A stretch of 8,910 nt of DNA from an uncultured Selenomonas sp. (GCA_945494195.1 CALYVJ010000050.1:1-8910); one strand, 5' to 3'. Counted from the stretch's first letter, positions 1 through 6,914 are shown. The notes: generated from the sequence alone by a model not told the origin. Program-made: numbers and translations.

Positions 1-22
1 ATGAAAGAAAAGGGGCTTTACT

Positions 23-1045
23 ATGGCAAATGTAAACGTTGACTGGGAGAATCTCGGATTCGCTTATCAGCCAATCACAAAACGTTATGTAGCGAACTAC
101 AAGGATGGCAAGTGGGGGAAAGGTGAACTCACGGAAGATGCTAATGTAGTTCTTAATGAGTGTGCTGGCATCCTGCAGTATTGCCAAGAGGTTTTTGAGG
201 GACTCAAGGCGTATAAGACGAAGGATGGCCGAGTGGTTACCTTCCGCCCAGATATGAATGCGAAACGCATGATGGATTCGGCAAAGCGTTTGGAGATGCC
301 ACCGGTATCCGAGGAAATGTTTATGGAGGCAGTGGATCAGGTAGTTGCTGCGAATAAAGACTGGATTCCGCCGTATGAGACGGGGGGGGCTCTGTACCTT
401 CGTCCGTATCTTTTTGCCACGGGCCCGGTTATTGGCGTAAAGCCGTCGGATGAATATCAGTTCCGTCTCTTTGGTACGCCGGTTGGTTCGTATTTCAAAA
501 ATGGCGTAAAACCGATTACGATTTGTGTCAGCGATTATGACCGTGCTGCTCCGCATGGTACTGGCAATATCAAAGCCGGCCTCAATTATGCCATGAGCCT
601 GTATCCGTACATCCTGGCCCATGAGAACGGTTATGATGAGAATATGTATCTCGATGCGGCAACGCGGACCTATGTTGAGGAAACTGGTGGAGCTAACTTC
701 TTGTTTGTTACGAAGGACAACAAGATTGTCACTCCGAAATCTGATTCGATTCTGCCGTCCATCACGCGCCGTTCGCTGGTTGCGCTGGCAGAGAAAATGG
801 GGTATACGGTTGAACATCGTCCTGTTAAGTTCACAGAACTCAAGGACTTTGCGGAAGCTGGCCTTTGCGGTACTGCTGCCGTTATCTGCCCGGTTGGCAA
901 AGTCGTTAACCATGGCGAGGAAATTTGTTTCCCCAGTGGCATGGAAAAAATGGGCCCTGTTCTTACGAAACTTTATAATGAACTTCGTGGAATTCAGATT
1001 GGCACGATTGAAGCGCCGGAAGGCTGGATTCGTGAAATCAAATAA
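23..1045 (+). CDS. ilvE: Branched-chain amino acid aminotransferase (class IV, PLP-dependent)
   Basis: This enzyme moves the amino group between leucine, isoleucine or valine and 2-oxoglutarate. It is the last step of branched-chain amino acid synthesis and the first of their breakdown, and acts in the cytoplasm. The 340-residue length fits the longer BCAT subgroup (eukaryotic and Bacillus-like) rather than the roughly 310-residue E. coli type. Visible motifs are GNIKAGLNYA at 181-190, where K184 is the expected PLP Schiff-base lysine, the EETGGANFLF segment at 219-228, which should supply the glutamate contacting the PLP ring nitrogen, and GTAAVICPVG at 283-292, the cofactor phosphate-binding region. 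The ATG has AAGGGG (10-15) 7 nt upstream. Only 22 nt precede it in the window, so any leader or T-box control cannot be seen. A strong terminator follows within 20 nt, so it ends its own transcript. The gene carries a G8 tract at 382-389 without losing frame. The exact amino acid preference cannot be read from sequence. Confidence 0.95.
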   Translation: MANVNVDWENLGFAYQPITKRYVANYKDGKWGKGELTEDANVVLNECAGILQYCQEVFEGLKAYKTKDGRVVTFRPDMNAKRMMDSAKRLEMPPVSEEMFMEAVDQVVAANKDWIPPYETGGALYLRPYLFATGPVIGVKPSDEYQFRLFGTPVGSYFKNGVKPITICVSDYDRAAPHGTGNIKAGLNYAMSLYPYILAHENGYDENMYLDAATRTYVEETGGANFLFVTKDNKIVTPKSDSILPSITRRSLVALAEKMGYTVEHRPVKFTELKDFAEAGLCGTAAVICPVGKVVNHGEEICFPSGMEKMGPVLTKLYNELRGIQIGTIEAPEGWIREIK

Positions 1046-1062
1046 TGGTATTTTACCGATAC

Positions 1063-1093
1063 AGGCCTGCTGTTTCAACAGCAGGCCTTTTTT
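1063..1093 (+). terminator. Intrinsic terminator after ilvE
   Basis: A perfect 10-bp stem, AGGCCTGCTG (1063-1072) pairing with CAGCAGGCCT (1079-1088), closes a TTTCAA loop and runs into six T residues (1088-1093). It begins 18 nt after the ilvE stop codon. It is GC-rich with a proper U-tract, so it should end the ilvE transcript efficiently and separate it from the cdaA operon. Confidence 0.93.
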
Positions 1094-1126
1094 CAGCTAA
1101 TTTTGAGAATTTAGGATTAAAATTTT

Positions 1127-1154
1127 TTGACGGTAACAAGGATTTCTATAGAAA
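1127..1154 (+). promoter_or_regulatory. Candidate promoter of the cdaA operon
   Basis: The gap 1094-1209 is AT-rich and holds no gene. TTGACG (1127-1132) resembles a -35 box. TAGAAA (1149-1154), 16 nt downstream, is a moderate -10 box and overlaps the perfect 12-bp palindrome TTTCTATAGAAA (1143-1154). A second possible -10, TAGAAT at 1177-1182, has no good -35 partner. A promoter somewhere here is expected because the ilvE terminator lies just upstream, but the exact boxes are uncertain. Confidence 0.4.
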
Positions 1155-1209
1155 GAACTCGAATAGTTTTTTTAGATAGAATGATATACGACAATGGGGA
1201 GTTTTATAT

Positions 1210-2049
1210 ATGCCGTTTGATATTACGATGCCGATACAATTTCATGGAATCTTATCGACTATTGGTTGGTTCGATTTGATAGACATTTTGATTGTAGCTG
1301 CTATTTTATATAAAATTTATGTAATGCTGAAGGATACCCGAGCCATTACGCTGGTGAAGGGTGTTCTTGTTTTGTTGGCTCTCACGATGGTATGCAGCTG
1401 GTTTGAGCTGCACGTCATTTCCTGGCTGTTGCAAAAAGCGGTAACACTGTTATTTGTGGCATTGCCCATCGTCTTTCAGCCGGAACTTCGCCGGGCGTTG
1501 GAGCATCTCGGGCAGGGAACTTTTTTGGGGACGGCAGCCCTGCTCAATGATGAGCAGGCTCGTTCGGTGGTGAATGAGCTGACCAAGGCGGTCAAGCAGC
1601 TTTCGGCGACGAAAACCGGTGCGTTATTAGTTATCGAGCGAGATATGGGGCTCAACGATATCAGTGCTACTGGCATTCAGATTGATGGTCTCATAACAGC
1701 GGATTTCCTTTTGAATGTCTTTATCGTCAATACGCCGCTGCACGATGGTGCGGTTGTCATTCGTGGCAATCGTCTGATAGCGGCTGGTTGTCTGTTGCCG
1801 TTGACGGAGAATCGTACGCTGTCTACGGAGCTTGGTACGCGCCATCGTGCAGCAATTGGTATTTCGGAGCAATGCGATGCGCTGGTAGTGGTAGTCAGTG
1901 AGGAGACTGGCACGATTTCTGTTGCAGAGAACGGCCATATCATTCGTCATCTTGATGTGGAGACGCTCAAGGCTGTTCTGATGCCGGCATTTGCTTCGCC
2001 GGATGCAGGGATCAAGGATATGGTTCGGAATTGGAGGAAGAAAAGCTGA
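1210..2049 (+). CDS. cdaA: Membrane diadenylate cyclase CdaA (DAC/DisA_N domain)
   Basis: CdaA condenses two ATP into cyclic di-AMP, the second messenger that controls potassium and osmolyte uptake and cell-wall balance in Firmicutes. The 279 residues show three hydrophobic membrane segments at about 22-40, 46-63 and 68-88, then the cytosolic DAC catalytic domain from about 90 to 260. Both catalytic signatures are intact: DGA at 179-181 (in LHDGAVVIRG) and GTRHRAAIG at 209-217, which contains the RHR motif. The length matches the usual CdaA/YbbP (about 270-280 residues). The ATG is preceded by GGGGAG (1196-1201) at 8-nt spacing. It is the first gene of the run cdaA-cdaR-flavoprotein-glmM-cbiK and its 3' end overlaps cdaR, which suggests coupled translation. 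In other Firmicutes CdaR and GlmM modulate CdaA. Their presence in this operon fits that, but the interaction here is inferred. Confidence 0.96.
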   Translation: MPFDITMPIQFHGILSTIGWFDLIDILIVAAILYKIYVMLKDTRAITLVKGVLVLLALTMVCSWFELHVISWLLQKAVTLLFVALPIVFQPELRRALEHLGQGTFLGTAALLNDEQARSVVNELTKAVKQLSATKTGALLVIERDMGLNDISATGIQIDGLITADFLLNVFIVNTPLHDGAVVIRGNRLIAAGCLLPLTENRTLSTELGTRHRAAIGISEQCDALVVVVSEETGTISVAENGHIIRHLDVETLKAVLMPAFASPDAGIKDMVRNWRKKS

Positions 2050-2987
2050 TTTCAAGCCTTCGCCATATGATACAACACAATTTGGTCGCGAAAATAGTGG
2101 CGCTTGTGGTGGCAGTTGTCCTTTGGGGCTATGTCATGAATGACCAGAATCCGGCAATCGAGGGAACTTATAATGTACAGATAAAGCTGAAAAATGTGCC
2201 GGAAGGATATAAGATTTCGCAGGAAAATGGGACAGTCAAAGTCAAAGTCCGTGGGGCACGATCCTTGTTCGTCACAACTAATTCGGAGGATTTCAAGGCG
2301 TATGTTGATTTGAAGGATGCGGAAAGCGGCAAGAAGGCCTACAAGGTCCAAGTGGATACCCCGCAGGGCTTTGAGGTCGTGGATGAGAAACCTGCAACGG
2401 TTGAGGTGACCTTAGACCGCATTGTGGAGCGCAAGGTTCGGGCTATTGTCAATGTCAATGGTGCACCGGCACCAGGTGTAGCGGTAGCCAAAGTCAGCCA
2501 GGCGAGCTCGGAAGTCGTAGTCGAGGGACCGGAGTCGGTCGTCAATGAAGTCGACCGGGTTATTGGCTATATCGGTCTTACCGGCAAGAATGACAGTGAT
2601 TTTGACATTCAGGTACCGCTGACCGCTATCAATGCAGAGGGCCGTGAAGTGCAGGAAGTGGTGGTAAAACCATCGAAGATGTACGTTACGATTCAGATGG
2701 CGCGTGGCCTTATGAAGAAAATTGTCACGGTTCAGGCGGCGATAGCCGATGATCTGGATAAGGGCTATGAGTTCGTTGGATCGAAAGTCGATCCGTTGAA
2801 GATTGAGATAGCTGGCAACGAAAAGGCGATTTCCAGCGTGGATACGTTGATGACAGAAAAGATTTCCCTGGCAGGAGTAACCGGGAACACGGACCGTACG
2901 GTCAAACTGGTTTTGCCGGAAGGGATTGCCGTTACCAATCAGGAGGTTGTGGTACATCTCTTGGTAAAGGAAAAGAAAAAAGGGTAA
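2031..2987 (+). CDS. cdaR: CdaR (YbbR-domain) regulator of the diadenylate cyclase
   Basis: CdaR is the extracytoplasmic, membrane-anchored partner that modulates CdaA. Counting from the TTG at 2031, the protein has 318 residues: a single hydrophobic anchor at about 18-36 (LVAKIVALVVAVVLWGYV) and then three YbbR-type beta-rich repeats at roughly 45-128, 134-222 and 230-312. Bacillus subtilis CdaR has four repeats, so this is a shorter form. A lysine-rich tail ends the protein. The start is uncertain. The TTG at 2031 has no Shine-Dalgarno site of its own, and the strong GGAGG (2033-2037) lies just inside it. That site would serve CTG at 2046 (8-nt spacing, CTGA overlap with the cdaA stop) or ATT at 2049. 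The first ATG in frame, 2067, has no ribosome site. From CTG the protein would be 313 residues. The gene is 30 nt upstream of the flavoprotein gene. Confidence 0.93.
   Translation: MEEEKLISSLRHMIQHNLVAKIVALVVAVVLWGYVMNDQNPAIEGTYNVQIKLKNVPEGYKISQENGTVKVKVRGARSLFVTTNSEDFKAYVDLKDAESGKKAYKVQVDTPQGFEVVDEKPATVEVTLDRIVERKVRAIVNVNGAPAPGVAVAKVSQASSEVVVEGPESVVNEVDRVIGYIGLTGKNDSDFDIQVPLTAINAEGREVQEVVVKPSKMYVTIQMARGLMKKIVTVQAAIADDLDKGYEFVGSKVDPLKIEIAGNEKAISSVDTLMTEKISLAGVTGNTDRTVKLVLPEGIAVTNQEVVVHLLVKEKKKG
2033..2037 (+). promoter_or_regulatory. Ribosome binding site that bears on the cdaR start
   Basis: GGAGG lies inside the last codons of cdaA. It is too close to the TTG at 2031, which it overlaps, to serve that codon. 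Its 8-nt spacing fits a CTG at 2046 in the cdaR frame, which overlaps the cdaA TGA stop as CTGA. An ATT at 2049 (11-nt spacing) is the other option. This site is the main reason to doubt the TTG start. Confidence 0.6.
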
Positions 2988-3017
2988 AAAGATAATATAC
3001 TGGAGTGAAGGTTACAA

Positions 3018-4640
3018 GTGATTCGTATACGAAATTTTCAGGTAGCATTTGATGATGAATCCAACTTGAAAGAACTTGCAGCCAGACGCTTGAAATTACC
3101 ACCTCAGGCAGTGCTTGGGGTGGTAATTGTGCGTAAGGCTGTGGATGCAAGACGCTATCGTGGAGCGCCGGTGCAGTTCGTTTACATGCTGGATGTAACG
3201 GTGACGGAACCGGAGAAAAAGGTTCTGCAACGGTTGAAGCGGGACAAAAATGTGGAGCTCATGAAGCCTGAGCTTACCACTGCACCGGCGTTGCGCACTT
3301 ACTCGGGAGGGGAAAAACGGCCGGTGGTGGTTGGCTTTGGCCCGGCAGGCATGTTTGCGGCCCTGACCCTGGCGAAAGCTGGCTGGAAACCGCTGGTGCT
3401 GGAACGCGGCCAAGATGTGGATCGGCGTCATGACGATATCCAGAAGTTTTGGCGGGGGGGAGCCCTTGACGTTCAATCCAATGTTCAGTTTGGTGAGGGC
3501 GGTGCTGGTACATTTTCGGATGGAAAATTGACTACACGCATTAATGACAGTCATATGACCGATGTCATCGAGACGTTTATTCAGGCAGGTGCACCAGAAG
3601 AAATCCGCTATCTGCATAAGCCGCATATCGGCACGGATCTTTTGCGGGGGATTGTCAAAAATATCCGCTTGGAGATTATCCGTCTGGGGGGAGAGGTGCG
3701 CTTTGGCAGCCAAGTCACGGACCTGGAACTAAATGCCGCTGGGGCTGTTGAGGCAGTGATTGTCAATGAGGAAGAGCGGCTGGCGGTGGATTCGGTATTC
3801 TTGGGGACCGGGCATTCGGCCCGGGATACGTATCGCATGCTGCTTAGCAAGGGTGTCTGTATGGAGGCAAAACCATTTGCCATGGGCGTGCGCATCGAGC
3901 ATCCCCAGGAATTTATCGATCGGGCTCAGTACGGCGAAGATGCAGGACATCCGCGGTTGCCCGTGGCCGATTATTCGCTGACCTATAAAGACCCGGTGAC
4001 GGGACGCGGTGCGTATTCCTTCTGTATGTGCCCTGGAGGACAGGTGGTAGCGGCGACGTCGGAACTAGGCCATGTCTGTACTAATGGCATGAGTAACTAT
4101 CATCGCGATTCCGGCATTGCCAATTCCGCACTTTTGGTGCAGGTTGGTCCCGATGACTTTGGCCAGGAGGTTTTAGCGGGCATGATGATGCAGGACAAAT
4201 TAGAGGAAATGGCCTTTGATTTAGGGGGCCGCAATTACTTTGCTCCGGCCCAGACGGTGGGCGATTTCCTGGGTGGGACTTCAGGTTCGACGCAGTTTTT
4301 GACAACGCCGACTTACCAGCCGGGGGTCAAGGCGGTGGATCTTCATGACTGCCTGCCGGAATTCATGACGAAAACCCTGGAAGGGGCGCTTCCTTGGTTT
4401 GACCGGAAGATTCCGGGCTTTGCTGACAGGGGAGCGGTGATGACGGGCATTGAGGCGCGTTCTTCTGCGCCATGCCGTATCCGCCGTAATCGTGATTCCT
4501 TTGTGGCAGAGGCTACGCCCGGCCTTTATCCGATGGGTGAGGGCGCTGGCTATGCCGGAGGTATCATGAGTGCTGCTGTGGACGGTATGAAAGCCGCACT
4601 TGCATTTTTAAGTAAAAATGTGCATACTATTAAGAGTTAA
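3018..4640 (+). CDS. FAD-dependent oxidoreductase, COG2509-like, substrate unknown
   Basis: This 540-residue flavoprotein resembles the uncharacterised COG2509 'FAD-dependent dehydrogenase' family. Residues 1-95 form a small N-terminal domain of mixed alpha/beta character. The dinucleotide-binding motif follows: VVVGFGPAGMFAA at 103-115, with the usual acidic residue at the end of the second strand (E129 in VLERG). Other family-like blocks are FGEGGAGTFSDGKL (158-171), the second glycine-rich strand FLGTGHSARD (261-270), a CxC motif (C336, C338 in FCMCPGG), and a C-terminal FAD-binding block at 502-523 (GLYPMGEGAGYAGG, then IMSAAVDG). No signal peptide or membrane segment is seen, so it is probably cytoplasmic. 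GTG is the start, with GAAGG (3007-3011) 6 nt upstream and GGAG (3002-3005) further back. It sits between cdaR and glmM with short gaps (30 and 44 nt), so it is probably co-transcribed with the c-di-AMP module. I do not know its reaction. It contains a G7 tract at 3454-3460. Confidence 0.88.
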   Translation: MIRIRNFQVAFDDESNLKELAARRLKLPPQAVLGVVIVRKAVDARRYRGAPVQFVYMLDVTVTEPEKKVLQRLKRDKNVELMKPELTTAPALRTYSGGEKRPVVVGFGPAGMFAALTLAKAGWKPLVLERGQDVDRRHDDIQKFWRGGALDVQSNVQFGEGGAGTFSDGKLTTRINDSHMTDVIETFIQAGAPEEIRYLHKPHIGTDLLRGIVKNIRLEIIRLGGEVRFGSQVTDLELNAAGAVEAVIVNEEERLAVDSVFLGTGHSARDTYRMLLSKGVCMEAKPFAMGVRIEHPQEFIDRAQYGEDAGHPRLPVADYSLTYKDPVTGRGAYSFCMCPGGQVVAATSELGHVCTNGMSNYHRDSGIANSALLVQVGPDDFGQEVLAGMMMQDKLEEMAFDLGGRNYFAPAQTVGDFLGGTSGSTQFLTTPTYQPGVKAVDLHDCLPEFMTKTLEGALPWFDRKIPGFADRGAVMTGIEARSSAPCRIRRNRDSFVAEATPGLYPMGEGAGYAGGIMSAAVDGMKAALAFLSKNVHTIKS

Positions 4641-4643
4641 TAC

Positions 4644-4658
4644 GAATTTAGAAAATTC
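4644..4658. repeat. Short AT-rich inverted repeat in the glmM leader
   Basis: GAATTT (4644-4649) and AAATTC (4653-4658) form a perfect 6-bp inverted repeat with a 3-nt spacer, 4 nt after the flavoprotein stop and before the glmM ribosome site. It has no following T-run and is too AT-rich to be a convincing terminator. It could be a weak processing or RNA-structure element, or chance. Confidence 0.3.
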
Positions 4659-4684
4659 TTATTGAGAAATAGGAGGATATACTA

Positions 4685-6040
4685 ATGGCAAGATTATTTG
4701 GTACGGATGGTGTCCGCGGAGAGGCAAATGCGGTTTTGATGCCGGAGATGGCATATCGTCTGGGACGTGCTGCGACGATTTACTTCGGCAAAGAATCCGA
4801 AGAACAGCCGCTCATCATTATTGGCCGCGATACCCGTCTGTCCGGTGAGATTTTTGAGGCTGCTTTGACGGCGGGAATTTGCTCGGCTGGCGGACGGGCA
4901 ATGCTGGCGGGGGTTATCCCGACGCCGGCTATCGCATATCTGGCTCGCCGTCATAAGGCAAAAGCAGGTATCGTTATCTCGGCCTCCCACAATCCTTTCC
5001 ATGATAATGGCATTAAATTCTTCGGTGGTGATGGTTACAAACTGCCGGATGCTGTTGAGGATGAACTGGAAGAAATCGTTCATCAGCTGGAAAATGATGA
5101 TAATCTTGCTCGTCCGACTGGCGATAAAATCGGTCATATCGAGTACCGCACGGATCTTTTGAACCAGTACATCGAGTTTGTCCTGAGCACTTGTTCGGAG
5201 CGCTTTGAGGGAATGAAAATTGTTCTGGACTGCGCAAACGGTGCTTCCTATCAGGTTATGCCACGCGTCCTTCGTGAACTGGGGGCAAAAGTCAAAGTTA
5301 TTCATGCGCTGCCAAATGGTGTGAATATCAATGACCACTGTGGTTCTACGCATATGGAGTCGTTACAGAAGGCGGTCCTGGAAAATGGCGCGGACTTTGG
5401 TATTGCTCATGACGGTGATGCCGACCGTACCCTCTGCGTCGATGAGAAGGGCCAGATTATCGATGGTGACCATATCCTTGTCATGTGCGCCCAGGATATG
5501 ATGAAGAAGGGAACGTTGCCGTATAATACGGTGGTTTCCACAGTCATGGCGAATATCGGCTTCCATAAAGCTATCAAAGAGGCTGGCGGCCGGGTAGAAA
5601 TCACCCAGGTTGGTGACCGTTATGTCTTAGAGAACATGATGAAGAACGGCTATAAGATTGGTGGCGAGCAGTCTGGCCATATCATCTTCTCGGATTATGC
5701 TACCACGGGAGATGGCCCGATTACGGCTCTGCAGGTGCTTTCTTCCTTGAAACGCAGCGGCCGCAAAGCATCGGAACTCACAGCATTGATGACGACGTAT
5801 CCGCAGCTCCTCGTCAATGTGCGCGTGGCAACGAAAGAAGGCTGGGAAGAAAACGAAGCCATTAAAGCAGCTATTGCCGAAGGCAACAAAGAACTCGGTA
5901 ATGACGGCCGTATTCTGGTCCGCCCGTCTGGTACGGAGCCGCTGATTCGCGTTATGGCGGAAGGTCCGGATCAGTCCCAGCTCGATGTTATCTGCCATCG
6001 CATTGCCGATGTTGTCAAGAAAGAGCAGGGCTGCAATTGA
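4685..6040 (+). CDS. glmM: Phosphoglucosamine mutase GlmM
   Basis: GlmM converts glucosamine-6-phosphate to glucosamine-1-phosphate, the step before UDP-GlcNAc, and so feeds peptidoglycan and (in outer-membrane Firmicutes) lipopolysaccharide. The 451 residues match the usual length. All four alpha-D-phosphohexomutase signatures are present: the active-site loop VISASHNPFHDNG (97-109) with the phosphorylated serine S101; the metal-binding loop DGDADR (243-248); the sugar-binding loop GGEQSGH (327-333); and the phosphate-binding loop RPSGTEP (413-419). The N-terminal LFGTDGVRG (4-12) is diagnostic for GlmM over other mutases. The ATG has AGGAGG (4671-4676) at 8-nt spacing. In Bacillus, Lactococcus and Listeria, GlmM binds and inhibits CdaA, and the shared operon fits this. 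Its stop codon overlaps the start of cbiK by 4 nt. Confidence 0.97.
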   Translation: MARLFGTDGVRGEANAVLMPEMAYRLGRAATIYFGKESEEQPLIIIGRDTRLSGEIFEAALTAGICSAGGRAMLAGVIPTPAIAYLARRHKAKAGIVISASHNPFHDNGIKFFGGDGYKLPDAVEDELEEIVHQLENDDNLARPTGDKIGHIEYRTDLLNQYIEFVLSTCSERFEGMKIVLDCANGASYQVMPRVLRELGAKVKVIHALPNGVNINDHCGSTHMESLQKAVLENGADFGIAHDGDADRTLCVDEKGQIIDGDHILVMCAQDMMKKGTLPYNTVVSTVMANIGFHKAIKEAGGRVEITQVGDRYVLENMMKNGYKIGGEQSGHIIFSDYATTGDGPITALQVLSSLKRSGRKASELTALMTTYPQLLVNVRVATKEGWEENEAIKAAIAEGNKELGNDGRILVRPSGTEPLIRVMAEGPDQSQLDVICHRIADVVKKEQGCN

Positions 6041-6843
6041 GCGTTCAAAAACAGGCGCTGGTTTTTGCCAGTTTTGGTGTCAGCGATGACCGGGCCCGTC
6101 AGACCAGTCTTGATGCTTCGGCAAAGCTGTTGGCGGAGCGCTTTCCTGACTGGGATGTTTTCCAGTGCTATACGTCAAATTTTATCCGCAAACGGTTAAA
6201 GGATCAGGGGCGTCAGGTTCCGTCGTTGCCAGAACTGCTGGAAGGTTTAGCTCAGCAAGGGTATTCCCGTGTGCTGATCCAGCCTTCCCATTTGACCCCT
6301 GGTGAAGAATTTGACGGCAAAGTGGTGACAGCTGCCCAGGCAGCCAGGGAATGGTTTGCGGGTGGCCTTGTGGTCAGTCGGCCGATCTTTGATACGGCGG
6401 AAGATTATCCAGTGGTGCTGGAAGCAATCCTGTCGGAGTTTTCCCTGGCAGAAGGGGAGCAGTTAGTATTTTTTGGCCATGGGTCGCCCCATCACCACAA
6501 TCCTGTTTATGAACGGTTTCAGCAAGTGGTGGATGAACGCCGTCTGCCGGTTCATATCGGTGTACTTGAGCCATCGGATACCCCAAATCTTCCGATGGTT
6601 ATCCGCCGTCTGAGGCAAGGGGGGGGACAACAAATTTTGCTGGCACCGCTGTTGCTGGCGGGGGGGAGTCATGTTATCCGGGATATGGCGGGGGAGGCAG
6701 AATCTTCCTGGAAAAGCCAGCTGACTGCTGCCGGTTTTACGGTTCGTACCAATCTGCAAGGCTTGGGAGAATATCCGTTTTTCCGGGAGCTTTATGTTTC
6801 GAAGGTACAAAAGGCTTTAGCACTTAGTGGATGGTTAAAATAA
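6037..6843 (+). CDS. cbiK: Sirohydrochlorin cobaltochelatase CbiK (anaerobic B12 pathway)
   Basis: CbiK inserts Co2+ into sirohydrochlorin to give cobalt-sirohydrochlorin, the entry step of anaerobic cobalamin synthesis. The 268 residues match the family. Seen motifs: LVFASFGVSDDRARQTS (8-24), the QPSHLTPGEEFDG block (82-94), FFGHGSPHHHNPVY (145-158) and LLLAGGSHVIRDMAGE (205-220). H148, E178 and H212 line up with the metal-binding His145, Glu175 and His207 recalled for Salmonella CbiK. The glutamate sits in VLEPSDTPN, whereas many relatives have an EGYP-like sequence. No signal peptide is present, so it is cytoplasmic, unlike the periplasmic CbiK form known in Desulfovibrio. The start is TTG at 6037, overlapping the glmM TGA as TTGA, with only a weak AGGG site (6027-6030), so translation probably depends on re-initiation after glmM. 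No alternative ATG exists before the first conserved strand. The gene is notable for a G8 tract (6619-6626) and a G7 tract (6660-6666). Confidence 0.93.
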   Translation: MSVQKQALVFASFGVSDDRARQTSLDASAKLLAERFPDWDVFQCYTSNFIRKRLKDQGRQVPSLPELLEGLAQQGYSRVLIQPSHLTPGEEFDGKVVTAAQAAREWFAGGLVVSRPIFDTAEDYPVVLEAILSEFSLAEGEQLVFFGHGSPHHHNPVYERFQQVVDERRLPVHIGVLEPSDTPNLPMVIRRLRQGGGQQILLAPLLLAGGSHVIRDMAGEAESSWKSQLTAAGFTVRTNLQGLGEYPFFRELYVSKVQKALALSGWLK

Positions 6844-6844
6844 G

Positions 6845-6914
6845 AGGAATTTTCGGATAACTTTAGGCTATTATATAAATTCAATAAAAATATTTTTATT
6901 TTGCGAAAATTCCT
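6845..6914. repeat. Long inverted repeat enclosing an AT palindrome, upstream of oadG
   Basis: AGGAATTTTCG (6845-6855) and CGAAAATTCCT (6904-6914) are perfect 11-bp inverted copies separated by 48 nt. Between them lies an 18-bp AT-only palindrome, AATAAAAATATTTTTATT (6883-6900). The left arm starts directly after the cbiK stop. The right arm ends one base before the candidate -10 box of the next transcript. No GC-rich stem followed by a T-run is present, so it does not look like a normal terminator. It could be an operator pair, an mRNA 3'-end structure, or both. Confidence 0.5.

Noticed and set aside
1..42. A 13-codon frame starting ATG at base 1 that overlaps the ilvE start
   Set aside because: It has no visible ribosome site (cut by the window edge), carries only one branched-chain codon and lacks an attenuator hairpin, so it is not supported as a leader peptide.
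621..1100. Overlapping + strand frame of 159 codons within ilvE
   Set aside because: It is Arg/Leu/Ser-rich with no family motifs and runs through a well-supported gene in another frame; it also extends into the terminator.
1094..1209. Possible T-box or small RNA between ilvE and cdaA
   Set aside because: The stretch is AT-rich with no stable GC-containing stem after the ilvE terminator and no T-box-like TGGNACCGCG sequence.
2412..2957. Antisense frame of 181 codons opposite cdaR
   Set aside because: No recognisable domain, no ribosome site, and it mirrors a clear YbbR-domain gene.
3096..3713. Antisense frame of 205 codons opposite the flavoprotein gene
   Set aside because: Composition is typical of a reverse-strand shadow (His, Arg, Cys and Gln-rich), with no motif or promoter, while the + strand frame has clear FAD-binding motifs.
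4641..4684. Terminator between the flavoprotein gene and glmM
   Set aside because: The only inverted repeat is 6 bp, AT-rich and without a T-run, so the operon is more likely to continue into glmM.
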